A stretch of 8,723 bases of DNA from Nitrospinota bacterium (GTDB lineage: Bacteria > Nitrospinota > Nitrospinia > UBA9942): the NCBI GenBank assembly GCA_003489165.1, contig DNJG01000087.1, positions 1-8,723 on the forward strand, in the 5' to 3' direction. Position 1 is the stretch's first letter, and every line of letters begins with the position of its first letter. The notes under the pieces are model-generated. The model did no database searches and was not told where the DNA came from. It was given only the letters and a program-made list of their open reading frames with translations. This document shows positions 1-5,993 of this stretch, piece by piece. The position numbers and the translations under genes are program-made.

Positions 1-40
1 TGAAGATGCAGGTGGAAAGGCAATTACGATTGACAATTGA
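1..40 (+). CDS. rplO: 50S ribosomal protein L15, 3' end only (partial)
   Basis: In the frame starting at base 2 the window opens with EDAGGKAITIDN and a TGA stop at 38-40. A C-terminal AGGK segment is typical of bacterial L15, a protein of the 50S subunit, and L15 is the normal gene directly upstream of secY in the spc cluster. Only 12 residues are visible, so the call rests on this short match and on synteny. The last codons and the stop lie inside the heptamer repeat that begins at base 30, so the extreme C-terminus (IDN-stop) may have been supplied by that repeat. Confidence 0.8.
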   Translation, partial: EDAGGKAITIDN

Positions 41-107
41 ATATTGAAGATTGAGTATTGATATATGAATTATTCAATCTTCAATTGTCAATTTTCAATA
101 TTCAATT
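30..107. repeat. Inverted heptamer arrays between rplO and secY
   Basis: The left arm is five contiguous 7-mers of form TTGANNN (starts 30, 37, 44, 51, 58). The right arm is five contiguous 7-mers of the complementary form, mostly TTCAANN (starts 73, 80, 87, 94, 101), across an 8-base loop at 65-72. Perfect 12-bp complementary blocks are 30-41 with 80-91, 37-48 with 94-105, and 43-54 with 74-85. The blocks are in different order in the two arms, so the stem can form in several registers. The array starts inside rplO and ends 3 bases before the secY ATG, leaving no room for a Shine-Dalgarno site. The function is unknown. There is no U-tract after it, so it does not look like an intrinsic terminator. 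Confidence 0.9.
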
Positions 108-110
108 ATT

Positions 111-1424
111 ATGATAGCCGCAGGTTTTCAGAATATATTCAATGTCCCTGAATTAAAAAAGAGGATTTTTTTTACTCTGATAATTTTGGCTGTATACAGG
201 GTTGGTGCACACGTACCAACACCTGGAATTGATGCCTATGCATTAAGTGAGTTTTTTAAAGGTGCGGCAGGGACAATTTTCGGATTCTTTGACATGTTTT
301 CTGGCGGGGCTTTCAAGAGGCTTACAATATTTGCCCTTGGAATTATGCCTTATATAAGCGCCTCCATTATTCTTCAGCTTTTGACAGTTGTATTCCCTCC
401 TCTGGAGAAGCTTAAAAAAGAGGGAGAGCATGGGCAGAGGAAGATAACGCAGTATACAAGATACGGGACAATATTATTGAGTTGTATCCAGGGTCTTGGC
501 ATAAGCTTCGGCCTCGAGGCAATGAAGAGTCCGGGGGGGGCATTGATAGTTCCAGACCCAGGGTGGTCTTTCAGGCTGATGACGGTTCTTACACTGACTT
601 CAGGGACTGCATTTATAATGTGGCTTGGAGAACAGATAACGGAAAGGGGTATCGGAAATGGTATATCACTTATAATTTTTTCCGGAATTGTTGCAGGCAT
701 ACCGTCGGCAATCAAAAATACGGTAAGACTCATGAATACAGGTGAGATTCAGTTTTTTGTACTGCTGGGTCTTCTTGCATTAATGGTGCTGGTTGTAGGT
801 GCCATAGTATTTATGGAGAGCGGGCAGAAGAGGATTCCTGTGCAGTATGCAAAGAGGGTTGTTGGAAGGAAGATGTACGGCGGGCAGAGCACCCATCTGC
901 CTCTGAAGGTGAATACATCAGGCGTTATACCGCCGATTTTTGCATCTTCAATAATAATGTTTCCTGCAACCCTGGTTAATTTTGTATCTCATCCTTGGAT
1001 GAAGACAGTATCAAACAGCCTTATGCCGGGAACGCTTGTATATACACTGCTCTATGTAGTAATGATTTTTTTCTTCTGTTATTTTTATACGGCTATTATT
1101 TTTAATCCTGCAGATGTTGCAGAGAATATGAAAAAACATGGTGGATTTATACCGGGCATCAGACCGGGTAAACCTACATCTGAGTTTATTGACAAGATGC
1201 TGTCACGGGTTACATTTGGAGGTGCAGCATATTTAGCATTGGTATGTGTTTTGCCTGATTACCTTATAAAATATTTCAATATACCATTTTATTTTGGAGG
1301 TACAGGGCTCTTGATTGTTGTTGGAGTGGCAATGGATACCATGGTACAGGTAGAATCGCATTTAGTGATGAGACACTATGAGGGTTTTGTGAAGAAGGGG
1401 AGATTGAGGAGCAGAAGGGCATAA
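111..1424 (+). CDS. secY: Preprotein translocase subunit SecY
   Basis: This is the pore-forming inner-membrane subunit of the SecYEG channel, which exports unfolded preproteins with SecA and inserts membrane proteins with the ribosome. At 437 residues it has the usual family length with multiple hydrophobic segments (about 10 expected). Hallmarks seen are the N-terminal NVPELKKRIFFTL, followed by the first membrane segment and HVPTPGID (34-41), the GEQITERGIGNGISLIIF signature (173-190), the cytoplasmic loop FNPADVAENMKKHGGFIPGI at 331-350 followed by RPG, and a basic C-terminus (RHYEGFVKKGRLRSRRA). The ATG at 111 is the natural start because the NIFNVPELKKR region begins at residue 8. No ribosome-binding site precedes it, because the heptamer palindrome runs almost to the start codon. 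An 8-G run at 533-540 lies in frame. adk follows after 2 bases. Confidence 0.98.
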   Translation: MIAAGFQNIFNVPELKKRIFFTLIILAVYRVGAHVPTPGIDAYALSEFFKGAAGTIFGFFDMFSGGAFKRLTIFALGIMPYISASIILQLLTVVFPPLEKLKKEGEHGQRKITQYTRYGTILLSCIQGLGISFGLEAMKSPGGALIVPDPGWSFRLMTVLTLTSGTAFIMWLGEQITERGIGNGISLIIFSGIVAGIPSAIKNTVRLMNTGEIQFFVLLGLLALMVLVVGAIVFMESGQKRIPVQYAKRVVGRKMYGGQSTHLPLKVNTSGVIPPIFASSIIMFPATLVNFVSHPWMKTVSNSLMPGTLVYTLLYVVMIFFFCYFYTAIIFNPADVAENMKKHGGFIPGIRPGKPTSEFIDKMLSRVTFGGAAYLALVCVLPDYLIKYFNIPFYFGGTGLLIVVGVAMDTMVQVESHLVMRHYEGFVKKGRLRSRRA

Positions 1425-1426
1425 AG

Positions 1427-2071
1427 ATGCGGTTAATCTTACTGGGACCACCAGGGGCAGGCAAAGGCACACAAGCAAAATTGATTACAAAAAAATATAA
1501 TATTCCTCAGGTATCCACGGGGGATATTTTAAGAAAGGCTGTAGCAGATAAAACCCAGCTTGGAATAAAGGCAAAATCATATATGGATGCCGGCGGACTG
1601 GTTCCTGACGAGGTTGTTATAGGGATAATTGAGAATAGATTAAAGGAGAGTGACTGTAAATCAGGTTATATACTTGATGGTTTTCCTCGCACAACTGCTC
1701 AGGCAGAGGCACTTTCCAAAAATCTGAAAAAGATGTCGGCAGAGATAGACCATGTAATAGATATAGATGTGGATTATGATGAGCTCATAGAGAGGCTGAC
1801 AGGGAGAAGAACATGCAGGAAATGCGGCGAGGGGTTTCATCTTGTATTCAATCCGACAAAGAAGGAAGGGATATGTGATAAATGCGGCGGGGAACTGCAT
1901 CAGAGGGATGATGACAGGGAAGAGACAATATATAAAAGATTTAAGGTGTATCAGGATGAGTCAACTCAGTTAAAAAGTTATTACAGTAAAAACGGCAGAT
2001 TTCACTCTATAAAGGGTACAGGCGGTATTGAGGATATATTTAATAAGGTTATAAGCGTTTTGGAAGCATGA
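1427..2071 (+). CDS. adk: Adenylate kinase, zinc-lid type
   Basis: This enzyme interconverts ATP + AMP and 2 ADP in the cytoplasm and balances the adenylate pool. At 214 residues it is a long-type bacterial Adk. It shows the P-loop GPPGAGKGT (7-15), the AMP-binding STGD (30-33), the family signature YILDGFPRT (81-89), and the lid with C130, C133, C150 and C153, a four-cysteine zinc site typical of Gram-positive and many other bacterial Adks but absent in E. coli. RDDDREETI (160-168) carries the catalytic arginine region. The gene starts 2 bases after secY. A purine-rich AGAAGGG at 1413-1419, inside the secY end, is a plausible ribosome site. Its stop overlaps the map start as ATGA, suggesting translational coupling. 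Confidence 0.98.
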   Translation: MRLILLGPPGAGKGTQAKLITKKYNIPQVSTGDILRKAVADKTQLGIKAKSYMDAGGLVPDEVVIGIIENRLKESDCKSGYILDGFPRTTAQAEALSKNLKKMSAEIDHVIDIDVDYDELIERLTGRRTCRKCGEGFHLVFNPTKKEGICDKCGGELHQRDDDREETIYKRFKVYQDESTQLKSYYSKNGRFHSIKGTGGIEDIFNKVISVLEA

Positions 2072-2814
2072 TAATCCTGAAATCCCGGCATGAGATAGAG
2101 AAGATGAAAATCTCAAACAGGATAGTTGCTGAGGTTTTGGAAGAAGTTGTAAAAAAGATAAAAGTTGGTGTAACAACAATAGAATTGGACAGACTGGCTG
2201 AGTCGGTTATTTTGAAGAAGGGTGGTACACCTGCATTTAAAGGTTACAGGGGCTATCCTAATTCGCTCTGTATCTCTGTAAACGAACAGGTAGTGCATGG
2301 TATCCCGTCAAACAGAAGATTGAAAGATGGGGATTTGGTCAGTATTGACCTTGGTGTTTACCATAATGGATATTATGGAGATGCTGCGATTACAGTAGGT
2401 GCAGGTGAAATAACATATGAGGCAAAAAGGCTTTTGTATACCACTCAAAAGGCACTTTATATAGGAATAGAAAAGACAAAGGCAGGCAACCATCTGTCTG
2501 ACATATCAAATGCTGTCCAGATGTATGTAGAGGGAGAGGGATTTTCGGTAGTAAGGACATTTGTAGGGCACGGCATAGGAACCTCACTGCATGAAGAGCC
2601 TCAGGTTCCAAACTTTGGTGAGGCAGGAAAAGGACCATTGTTAAAGAATGGAATGGTGCTGGCAATAGAGCCTATGGTAAATGCAGGGGTGAGCGATGTT
2701 GAGGTCTTGGAAGATGACTGGACGGTTGTTACAGCAGACGGAAGCCTCTCAGCCCACTTTGAGCATACAGTTGCTATTACAGACAACGGGGTGGAGATAT
2801 TGACGAAAATATAA
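2068..2814 (+). CDS. map: Methionine aminopeptidase, type I
   Basis: This enzyme removes the initiator methionine from nascent cytosolic proteins whose second residue is small. At 248 residues it has the length of the short type Ia family, with no zinc-finger extension. The five metal ligands of the pita-bread fold are all present: D94 (SIDLGV), D105 (YGDAA), H168 (GHGIG), E201 (IEPM) and E232 (FEHT). H78 (VVHGIP) and H175 (LHEEP) match the conserved substrate-side histidines. The start is fixed by the 4-base ATGA overlap with adk. Upstream bases show only a weak GGAAG, so translation probably depends on coupling. A 114-base gap with a decamer palindrome separates it from infA. Confidence 0.98.
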   Translation: MIILKSRHEIEKMKISNRIVAEVLEEVVKKIKVGVTTIELDRLAESVILKKGGTPAFKGYRGYPNSLCISVNEQVVHGIPSNRRLKDGDLVSIDLGVYHNGYYGDAAITVGAGEITYEAKRLLYTTQKALYIGIEKTKAGNHLSDISNAVQMYVEGEGFSVVRTFVGHGIGTSLHEEPQVPNFGEAGKGPLLKNGMVLAIEPMVNAGVSDVEVLEDDWTVVTADGSLSAHFEHTVAITDNGVEILTKI

Positions 2815-2822
2815 AATTTAGC

Positions 2823-2908
2823 CACAGATGGACACAGATAAACACAGATGAAAAATGAAAATAGGTAAAGAAGGTTTTATCTTTGAAAATCTGTGTGAAT
2901 CTGTGATT
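2823..2908. repeat. Inverted decamer arrays between map and infA
   Basis: The left arm is three contiguous 10-mers CACAGATNNA (starts 2823, 2833, 2843). The right arm is two 10-mers of the complementary form ATCTGTGNNN (starts 2889, 2899). The loop between them, 2853-2888, is A+T-rich. The unit is 10 bases here, against 7 or 8 elsewhere in the window, but the layout and the position (9 bases after a stop, just before the next gene's ribosome site) match the other elements. CACAGAT-type intergenic arrays are, from general knowledge, seen in several environmental bacterial genomes. The function is unknown. Confidence 0.88.
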
Positions 2909-2928
2909 TGAAAGGGGTTTTATTTGTT

Positions 2929-3147
2929 ATGGCAAAAGAAGAAGCTATTGAGGTTGAAGGGACGATAATAGAGCCTCTCCCCAATGCAATGTTCAGGGTT
3001 GAGCTTGCAAACGGGCATAAGGTCCTGGCACATATATCAGGCAAGATGAGGATGCATTTTATAAAAATTTTAGCGGGTGACAAGGTTAAGGTGGAACTGT
3101 CTCCTTATGATTTAACAAGGGGAAGAATAACTTACAGGTTTAAATAG
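2929..3147 (+). CDS. infA: Translation initiation factor IF-1
   Basis: This is a small OB-fold protein that binds the 30S A site during initiation together with IF-2 and IF-3. From the ATG at 2929 the product has 72 residues, the standard length, beginning MAKEEAIEVEGTI and ending in the family-typical GRITYRFK. A TTG at 2908 in the same frame would add seven residues (MKGVLFV) not found in the family and would lie in the repeat arm. The ATG start is therefore preferred, with AAGGGG at 2912-2917 as a somewhat distant ribosome site (11 bases). rpmJ follows after 16 bases. Confidence 0.97.
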   Translation: MAKEEAIEVEGTIIEPLPNAMFRVELANGHKVLAHISGKMRMHFIKILAGDKVKVELSPYDLTRGRITYRFK

Positions 3148-3163
3148 AAGAGGTGGTATATAT

Positions 3164-3277
3164 ATGAAAGTCAGGGCATCGGTAAAACCGATTTGTGAAA
3201 AGTGTAAGGTTATAAAAAGGAAGGGAGTAATAAGGGTAATTTGCGAAACTCAGAAACATAAGCAAAGACAGGGGTAA
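3164..3277 (+). CDS. rpmJ: 50S ribosomal protein L36
   Basis: This is a 37-residue zinc-ribbon protein of the 50S subunit, and its length matches the family exactly. It opens MKVRASVKPICEKCK and ends KHKQRQG. C11, C14, C27 and H32 form the zinc site of the cysteine-containing L36 type. GAGGTGG at 3150-3156 gives a ribosome site 7 bases before the ATG. The infA-rpmJ-rpsM order is the standard one. The following 87-base gap holds an octamer palindrome. Confidence 0.97.
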   Translation: MKVRASVKPICEKCKVIKRKGVIRVICETQKHKQRQG

Positions 3278-3283
3278 CGAATT

Positions 3284-3354
3284 GAGGAGTTGATGAATTG
3301 TGAGTTTATGAGTTAACTCCATAACTCCTGAACTCTTTAACTTATTAACTTATT
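3284..3354. repeat. Inverted octamer arrays between rpmJ and rpsM
   Basis: The right arm is five contiguous, perfectly phased 8-mers AACTNNNN (starts 3315, 3323, 3331, 3339, 3347). The left arm has the complementary NNNNAGTT form, less regular: 3284-3291, 3292-3299, a 7-base unit 3300-3306 and 3307-3314. The arms meet at the perfect 10-bp palindrome GAGTTAACTC (3310-3319), so there is no separate loop. The last unit is followed after one base by the GGAGG of rpsM. The function is unknown. Confidence 0.87.
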
Positions 3355-3355
3355 T

Positions 3356-3360
3356 GGAGG
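3356..3360 (+). promoter_or_regulatory. Ribosome-binding site of rpsM, decides the start
   Basis: GGAGG ends 4 bases before the ATG at 3365. An in-frame TTG at 3362 would be only one base from the site and would give an extra Met before the conserved MARIAG. The ATG is therefore the start. The same GGAGGTTT-N-ATG arrangement is seen at rpoA. Confidence 0.85.
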
Positions 3361-3364
3361 TTTG

Positions 3365-3739
3365 ATGGCAAGAATAGCAGGTATAGATATTCCGAGAGAG
3401 AAGAGGATAGAGGTAGCCCTTACCTATATATTTGGTATAGGCAAAACCCTCTCAAATGTTATACTTAAAAAGGCAGAGGTTAATCCCGGCACAAGGGTTA
3501 AAAATCTGACTGATAAAGAAGTTGGAAAACTAAGGGCTATTATTGAAAAGGAATACAGGGTAGAAGGTGATTTAAGAAGGGATGTTTCTTTTAGTATTAA
3601 AAGATTAATGGATATTAGCTCATATAGGGGATTAAGACATAGGAAAAATCTTCCTGTAAGGGGACAGAGGTCACGAACAAATGCCAGAACAAGAAAAGGT
3701 CCGAGAAAGACTGTTGGTGCAAGGAAAAAGGAGGAATAA
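3365..3739 (+). CDS. rpsM: 30S ribosomal protein S13
   Basis: This is a 30S head protein that contacts 16S rRNA, S19 and the 50S subunit (the B1 bridges). At 124 residues it is close to the usual length. It begins MARIAGIDIPREKR, contains YIFGIGKTLS (21-30) of the helix-hairpin-helix part, and ends in the basic RGQRSRTNARTRKGPR (99-114) that reaches the tRNA sites, followed by a short KKEE end. The ATG at 3365 is chosen over the TTG at 3362 on ribosome-site spacing and the conserved N-terminus. Its last codons contain the AAAGGAGG (3727-3734) that serves rpsK, 4 bases downstream. Confidence 0.98.
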   Translation: MARIAGIDIPREKRIEVALTYIFGIGKTLSNVILKKAEVNPGTRVKNLTDKEVGKLRAIIEKEYRVEGDLRRDVSFSIKRLMDISSYRGLRHRKNLPVRGQRSRTNARTRKGPRKTVGARKKEE

Positions 3740-3743
3740 TTAA

Positions 3744-4181
3744 ATGGTAGAGAATACAAAACAGGAAAATCAGGAAAACCAGAAAGAAGAGAAACCTAAA
3801 GAAGAAAAGGCTGTCAAGAAAAAGGTAAAAAAGGTAGTTGGTAACGGTGTTGCGCACATTCAGTCTACATTTAATAATACAATTGTAACTATAACAGATT
3901 CCACAGGAAATGTTGTTGCATGGTCAAGTGCAGGAACGGCTGGCTTTAAAGGCTCAAGGAAGGGGACTCCATTTGCAGCGCAAATGGCGGCAGAATCTGT
4001 AGCTAAAAAGGCATTGGATGCTGGAGTAAAAAAAATAGGTGTTTATGTAAAGGGTCCTGGCGCAGGGAGAGAGGCAGCGATAAGGGCTCTTCAGGCAACA
4101 GGGCTTGAAATTGATTTAATAAGGGATGTTACGCCAATCCCTCATAATGGTTGTCGTCCCCCGAAGAGGAGAAGGGTGTAA
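3744..4181 (+). CDS. rpsK: 30S ribosomal protein S11 with charged N-terminal extension
   Basis: This is a platform protein of the 30S subunit near the mRNA exit and the S7/S18 neighbourhood. The conserved body begins at about residue 33 (GNGVAHIQSTFNNTIVTITD), continues with GFKGSRKGTPFAAQMAA and VKGPGAGREAAIRAL, and ends HNGCRPPKRRRV. The HNG tripeptide matches the Asn-Gly known to form isoaspartate in E. coli S11. At 145 residues the protein is longer than the common 127-130. The extra part is a low-complexity N-terminus rich in E, Q, N and K (about residues 1-31). The ATG at 3744 has a strong ribosome site (AAAGGAGG, 3727-3734, 9 bases away), and no other ATG occurs before the conserved core, so the extension is probably real. 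Confidence 0.98.
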   Translation: MVENTKQENQENQKEEKPKEEKAVKKKVKKVVGNGVAHIQSTFNNTIVTITDSTGNVVAWSSAGTAGFKGSRKGTPFAAQMAAESVAKKALDAGVKKIGVYVKGPGAGREAAIRALQATGLEIDLIRDVTPIPHNGCRPPKRRRV

Positions 4182-4191
4182 ATATATTTAG

Positions 4192-4246
4192 GATTTACGA
4201 TTTAAGATTTGGGATTTTAAATCGTAAATCTAAAATCATAAATTTT
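4192..4246. repeat. Inverted heptamer arrays between rpsK and rpsD, followed by a T-run
   Basis: The left arm has four 7-mers GATTTNN (starts 4192, 4199, 4206, 4213). The right arm has the complementary AAATCNN form (4219, 4226, 4233) and a degenerate last unit at 4240. The arms meet at GATTTTAAATC (4213-4223) without a separate loop. Variants TAC and TTA occur in both arms but in different order. The right arm runs into six T's (4243-4248) just before the rpsD ribosome site. A+T-rich stem plus T-run resembles a weak attenuator, but termination here would cut off rpsD, rpoA and rplQ. The function is unknown. Confidence 0.9.
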
Positions 4247-4250
4247 TTGT

Positions 4251-4256
4251 AGGAGG
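4251..4256 (+). promoter_or_regulatory. Ribosome-binding site of rpsD, supports a TTG start
   Basis: AGGAGG lies 5 bases before TTG 4262. No ATG or GTG stands at this place, and the conserved S4 N-terminus MARYRDSVC begins exactly at the TTG, so the strong site appears to serve a non-ATG start. Confidence 0.85.
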
Positions 4257-4261
4257 TAAGA

Positions 4262-4888
4262 TTGGCAAGGTATAGGGATTCAGTTTGCAGATTGTGCAGG
4301 AGAGAAGGAGAGAAGCTTTTTCTTAAAGGCAGCAGGTGTCTTGGGGATAAGTGCGCTATTGATAAAAGAAATTATGCGCCTGGTCAGCATGGCCAAAGCA
4401 GGTCAAAATTATCTGAATATGGCACACAGTTGAGGGAGAAGCAGAAAGGTAAAAGGATATATGGTTTAATGGAGAGGCAGTTTAGAAACTATTTCAGGAT
4501 TGCTGACAAGAAAAAAGGTATTACAGGAGAGACTCTTTTGCAGTTACTTGAAAGACGGTTGGATAATGTAGTTTACAGGCTTGGTTTTGCTCCTACGAGG
4601 AAGCTGTCACGCCAATTGGTGAGGCATAATCATGTTGTGGTGAATAATCGCAAGGTAAATATTCCGTCATATATAGTGAAAAAGGGTGACATTATTGAGG
4701 TCAGAGAAAAAAGCCGCAACCTTAAGGTGATAAAGGATTCGTTGAAAGAAACTGAGAAAAAGGGTATTCCAGCGTGGCTCCAGCTAGACTCCCCATTCAT
4801 GAAATGTGTTGTGATGAATCTACCTACAAGAGAGGAGATAAACATCCCTCTTCAAGAGCACTTGATTGTAGAGCTTTACTCAAAATAA
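4262..4888 (+). CDS. rpsD: 30S ribosomal protein S4, zinc-type, TTG start
   Basis: This is a primary 16S rRNA-binding protein that nucleates 30S assembly; in E. coli it also represses the alpha operon. The 208 residues match the family. The N-terminal domain has C9, C12, C26 and C31, the zinc-knuckle form found in many bacteria and lost in E. coli. NYAPGQHGQ (37-45) is a family motif. The S4 RNA-binding domain spans about 98-160 (RRLDNVVYRLGFAPTRKLSRQ region). The start is TTG, supported by AGGAGG 5 bases upstream and by alignment of MARYR to the family N-terminus. The stop codon overlaps the first base of the next heptamer array. Confidence 0.98.
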   Translation: MARYRDSVCRLCRREGEKLFLKGSRCLGDKCAIDKRNYAPGQHGQSRSKLSEYGTQLREKQKGKRIYGLMERQFRNYFRIADKKKGITGETLLQLLERRLDNVVYRLGFAPTRKLSRQLVRHNHVVVNNRKVNIPSYIVKKGDIIEVREKSRNLKVIKDSLKETEKKGIPAWLQLDSPFMKCVVMNLPTREEINIPLQEHLIVELYSK

Positions 4889-4961
4889 CTAACAACTAAC
4901 AGCTTACAATTTACAACTTGTATTTTGTTGTTAGTTATTGGTTGTAAGTTGTTAGTCATAT
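4887..4961. repeat. Inverted heptamer arrays between rpsD and rpoA
   Basis: The left arm is five contiguous 7-mers of the type AACTAAC (starts 4887, 4894, 4901, 4908, 4915). The right arm is five contiguous 7-mers of the type GTTGTTA (starts 4927, 4934, 4941, 4948, 4955). The 5-base loop is at 4922-4926. A perfect 10-bp outer stem joins 4888-4897 with 4947-4956. The array begins inside the rpsD TAA stop and ends 2 bases before the rpoA ribosome site. The function is unknown. Confidence 0.9.
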
Positions 4962-4963
4962 TT

Positions 4964-4970
4964 AGGAGGT
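4964..4970 (+). promoter_or_regulatory. Ribosome-binding site of rpoA
   Basis: AGGAGGT lies 3 bases before ATG 4974 and 9 bases before an in-frame ATG at 4980. The same GGAGGTTT-N-ATG pattern at rpsM, where the start is clear, favours 4974. The later start would shorten RpoA by two residues only. Confidence 0.75.
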
Positions 4971-4973
4971 TTC

Positions 4974-5975
4974 ATGAATATGGTCTGGCAAGGTTTTATT
5001 AAACCCAAAAGATTGGAAGCTGATAAAAAGACGCTGACAAATACCTATGGAAAATTTGTTACAGAGCCTTTTGAGAGAGGATTTGCTAAAACAATAGGGA
5101 ACTCCCTCAGGAGGCATTTATTGTCCTCTATACAGGGTGCAGCGATAACGGCAGTTAAATTTGATGGTGTATATCATGAATTTTCAACAATACCCAAGGT
5201 TAGGGAAGATGTATCAGATATAATCCTTAATATAAAGGAGTTGATGATAAAACTCAATGTTGACCAGCCAAAGACTATATTCATCCATGCAGAGGGAAAG
5301 GGTGAGGTCAGGGCAAAAGATATAAAGGCAGATGCAGATGTAGAGATATTGAATCCGGAACACCTTATAGCTACGCTTGATAAAGGCGGTAAATTGAACA
5401 TTGAAATGGTTGTAAAAAAAGGAAGGGGATATATTCCTGCAGAGAGGAATGCAGAAGAGGGGATGCCGATACAAATGATACCGATTGATTCTATATTTTC
5501 CCCTGTAAAAAAGGTAAATTATACTGTTGAGAATACAAGGGTTGGACAGTCAACAGATTATGAAAAGTTGATCCTTGAAGTATGGACAAATGGCGCTATA
5601 AAACCTGATGATGCAATAGCACATTCTGCAAAGATACTTAAGGACCATCTGCAGATATTTATAAACTTTGAAGAAGAGGTTGAGGTTAAGGGGCCTCAGG
5701 TAGATGAAAAGAAACAGAAGATTATTGCAAATTTGAAGAGGAGTGTAGAAGAGTTGGAGCTTTCAGTGAGGTCATACAACTGCCTCAAGAATGAAAATAT
5801 AAAGACAATAGCCGATTTGGTTCAAAAGACTGACCATGAGATGCTTAAGACAAGAAATTTTGGGAGAAAATCTTTAAACGAGATAAAAGAAATTTTAGCA
5901 GAGATGGGCTTGAGCCTTGGAATGAATTTAGATGATTACAAGAGCGAACTTAAATCAGCTGGTGTTTTGAGTTAA
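4974..5975 (+). CDS. rpoA: DNA-directed RNA polymerase subunit alpha
   Basis: Alpha dimerises to scaffold beta and beta-prime, and its C-terminal domain binds UP-element DNA and activators. The 333 residues are the usual length. The N-terminal domain (about 1-235) has TNTYGKFVTEPFERGFAKTIGNSLRR (22-47), the assembly motif, and GRGYIPAERN (150-159). A linker (about 236-255) leads to the C-terminal domain with SVRSYNCL (264-271) and NFGRKSLNEIKEIL (295-308). The residues matching E. coli R265, N268, C269, G296, K298, S299 and E302 are all kept (R266, N269, C270, G297, K299, S300, E303), so UP-element recognition should be normal. An ATG two codons downstream (4980) is an alternative start. Confidence 0.98.
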   Translation: MNMVWQGFIKPKRLEADKKTLTNTYGKFVTEPFERGFAKTIGNSLRRHLLSSIQGAAITAVKFDGVYHEFSTIPKVREDVSDIILNIKELMIKLNVDQPKTIFIHAEGKGEVRAKDIKADADVEILNPEHLIATLDKGGKLNIEMVVKKGRGYIPAERNAEEGMPIQMIPIDSIFSPVKKVNYTVENTRVGQSTDYEKLILEVWTNGAIKPDDAIAHSAKILKDHLQIFINFEEEVEVKGPQVDEKKQKIIANLKRSVEELELSVRSYNCLKNENIKTIADLVQKTDHEMLKTRNFGRKSLNEIKEILAEMGLSLGMNLDDYKSELKSAGVLS

Positions 5976-5993
5976 AATTAATGGAGATTTGAT

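Noticed and set aside
30..2908. Palindromes as ordinary rho-independent terminators
   Set aside because: No T-run follows the right arms at 107 or 2908, the stems are A+T-rich, and essential operon genes continue directly downstream. Only the 4192-4246 element has a T-run.
2908..2928. TTG start at 2908 for infA
   Set aside because: It would add MKGVLFV, not seen in IF-1, and begin inside the repeat arm. The ATG at 2929 gives the standard 72-residue protein.
30..4961. Repeat arrays as CRISPR
   Set aside because: The units are 7-10 bases, contiguous without spacers, and change to the reverse complement half-way. No cas genes are present.
30..4961. Palindromic elements as MITEs or insertion sequence remnants
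   Set aside because: There are no shared terminal sequences, no target-site duplications, and each locus uses a different unit sequence.
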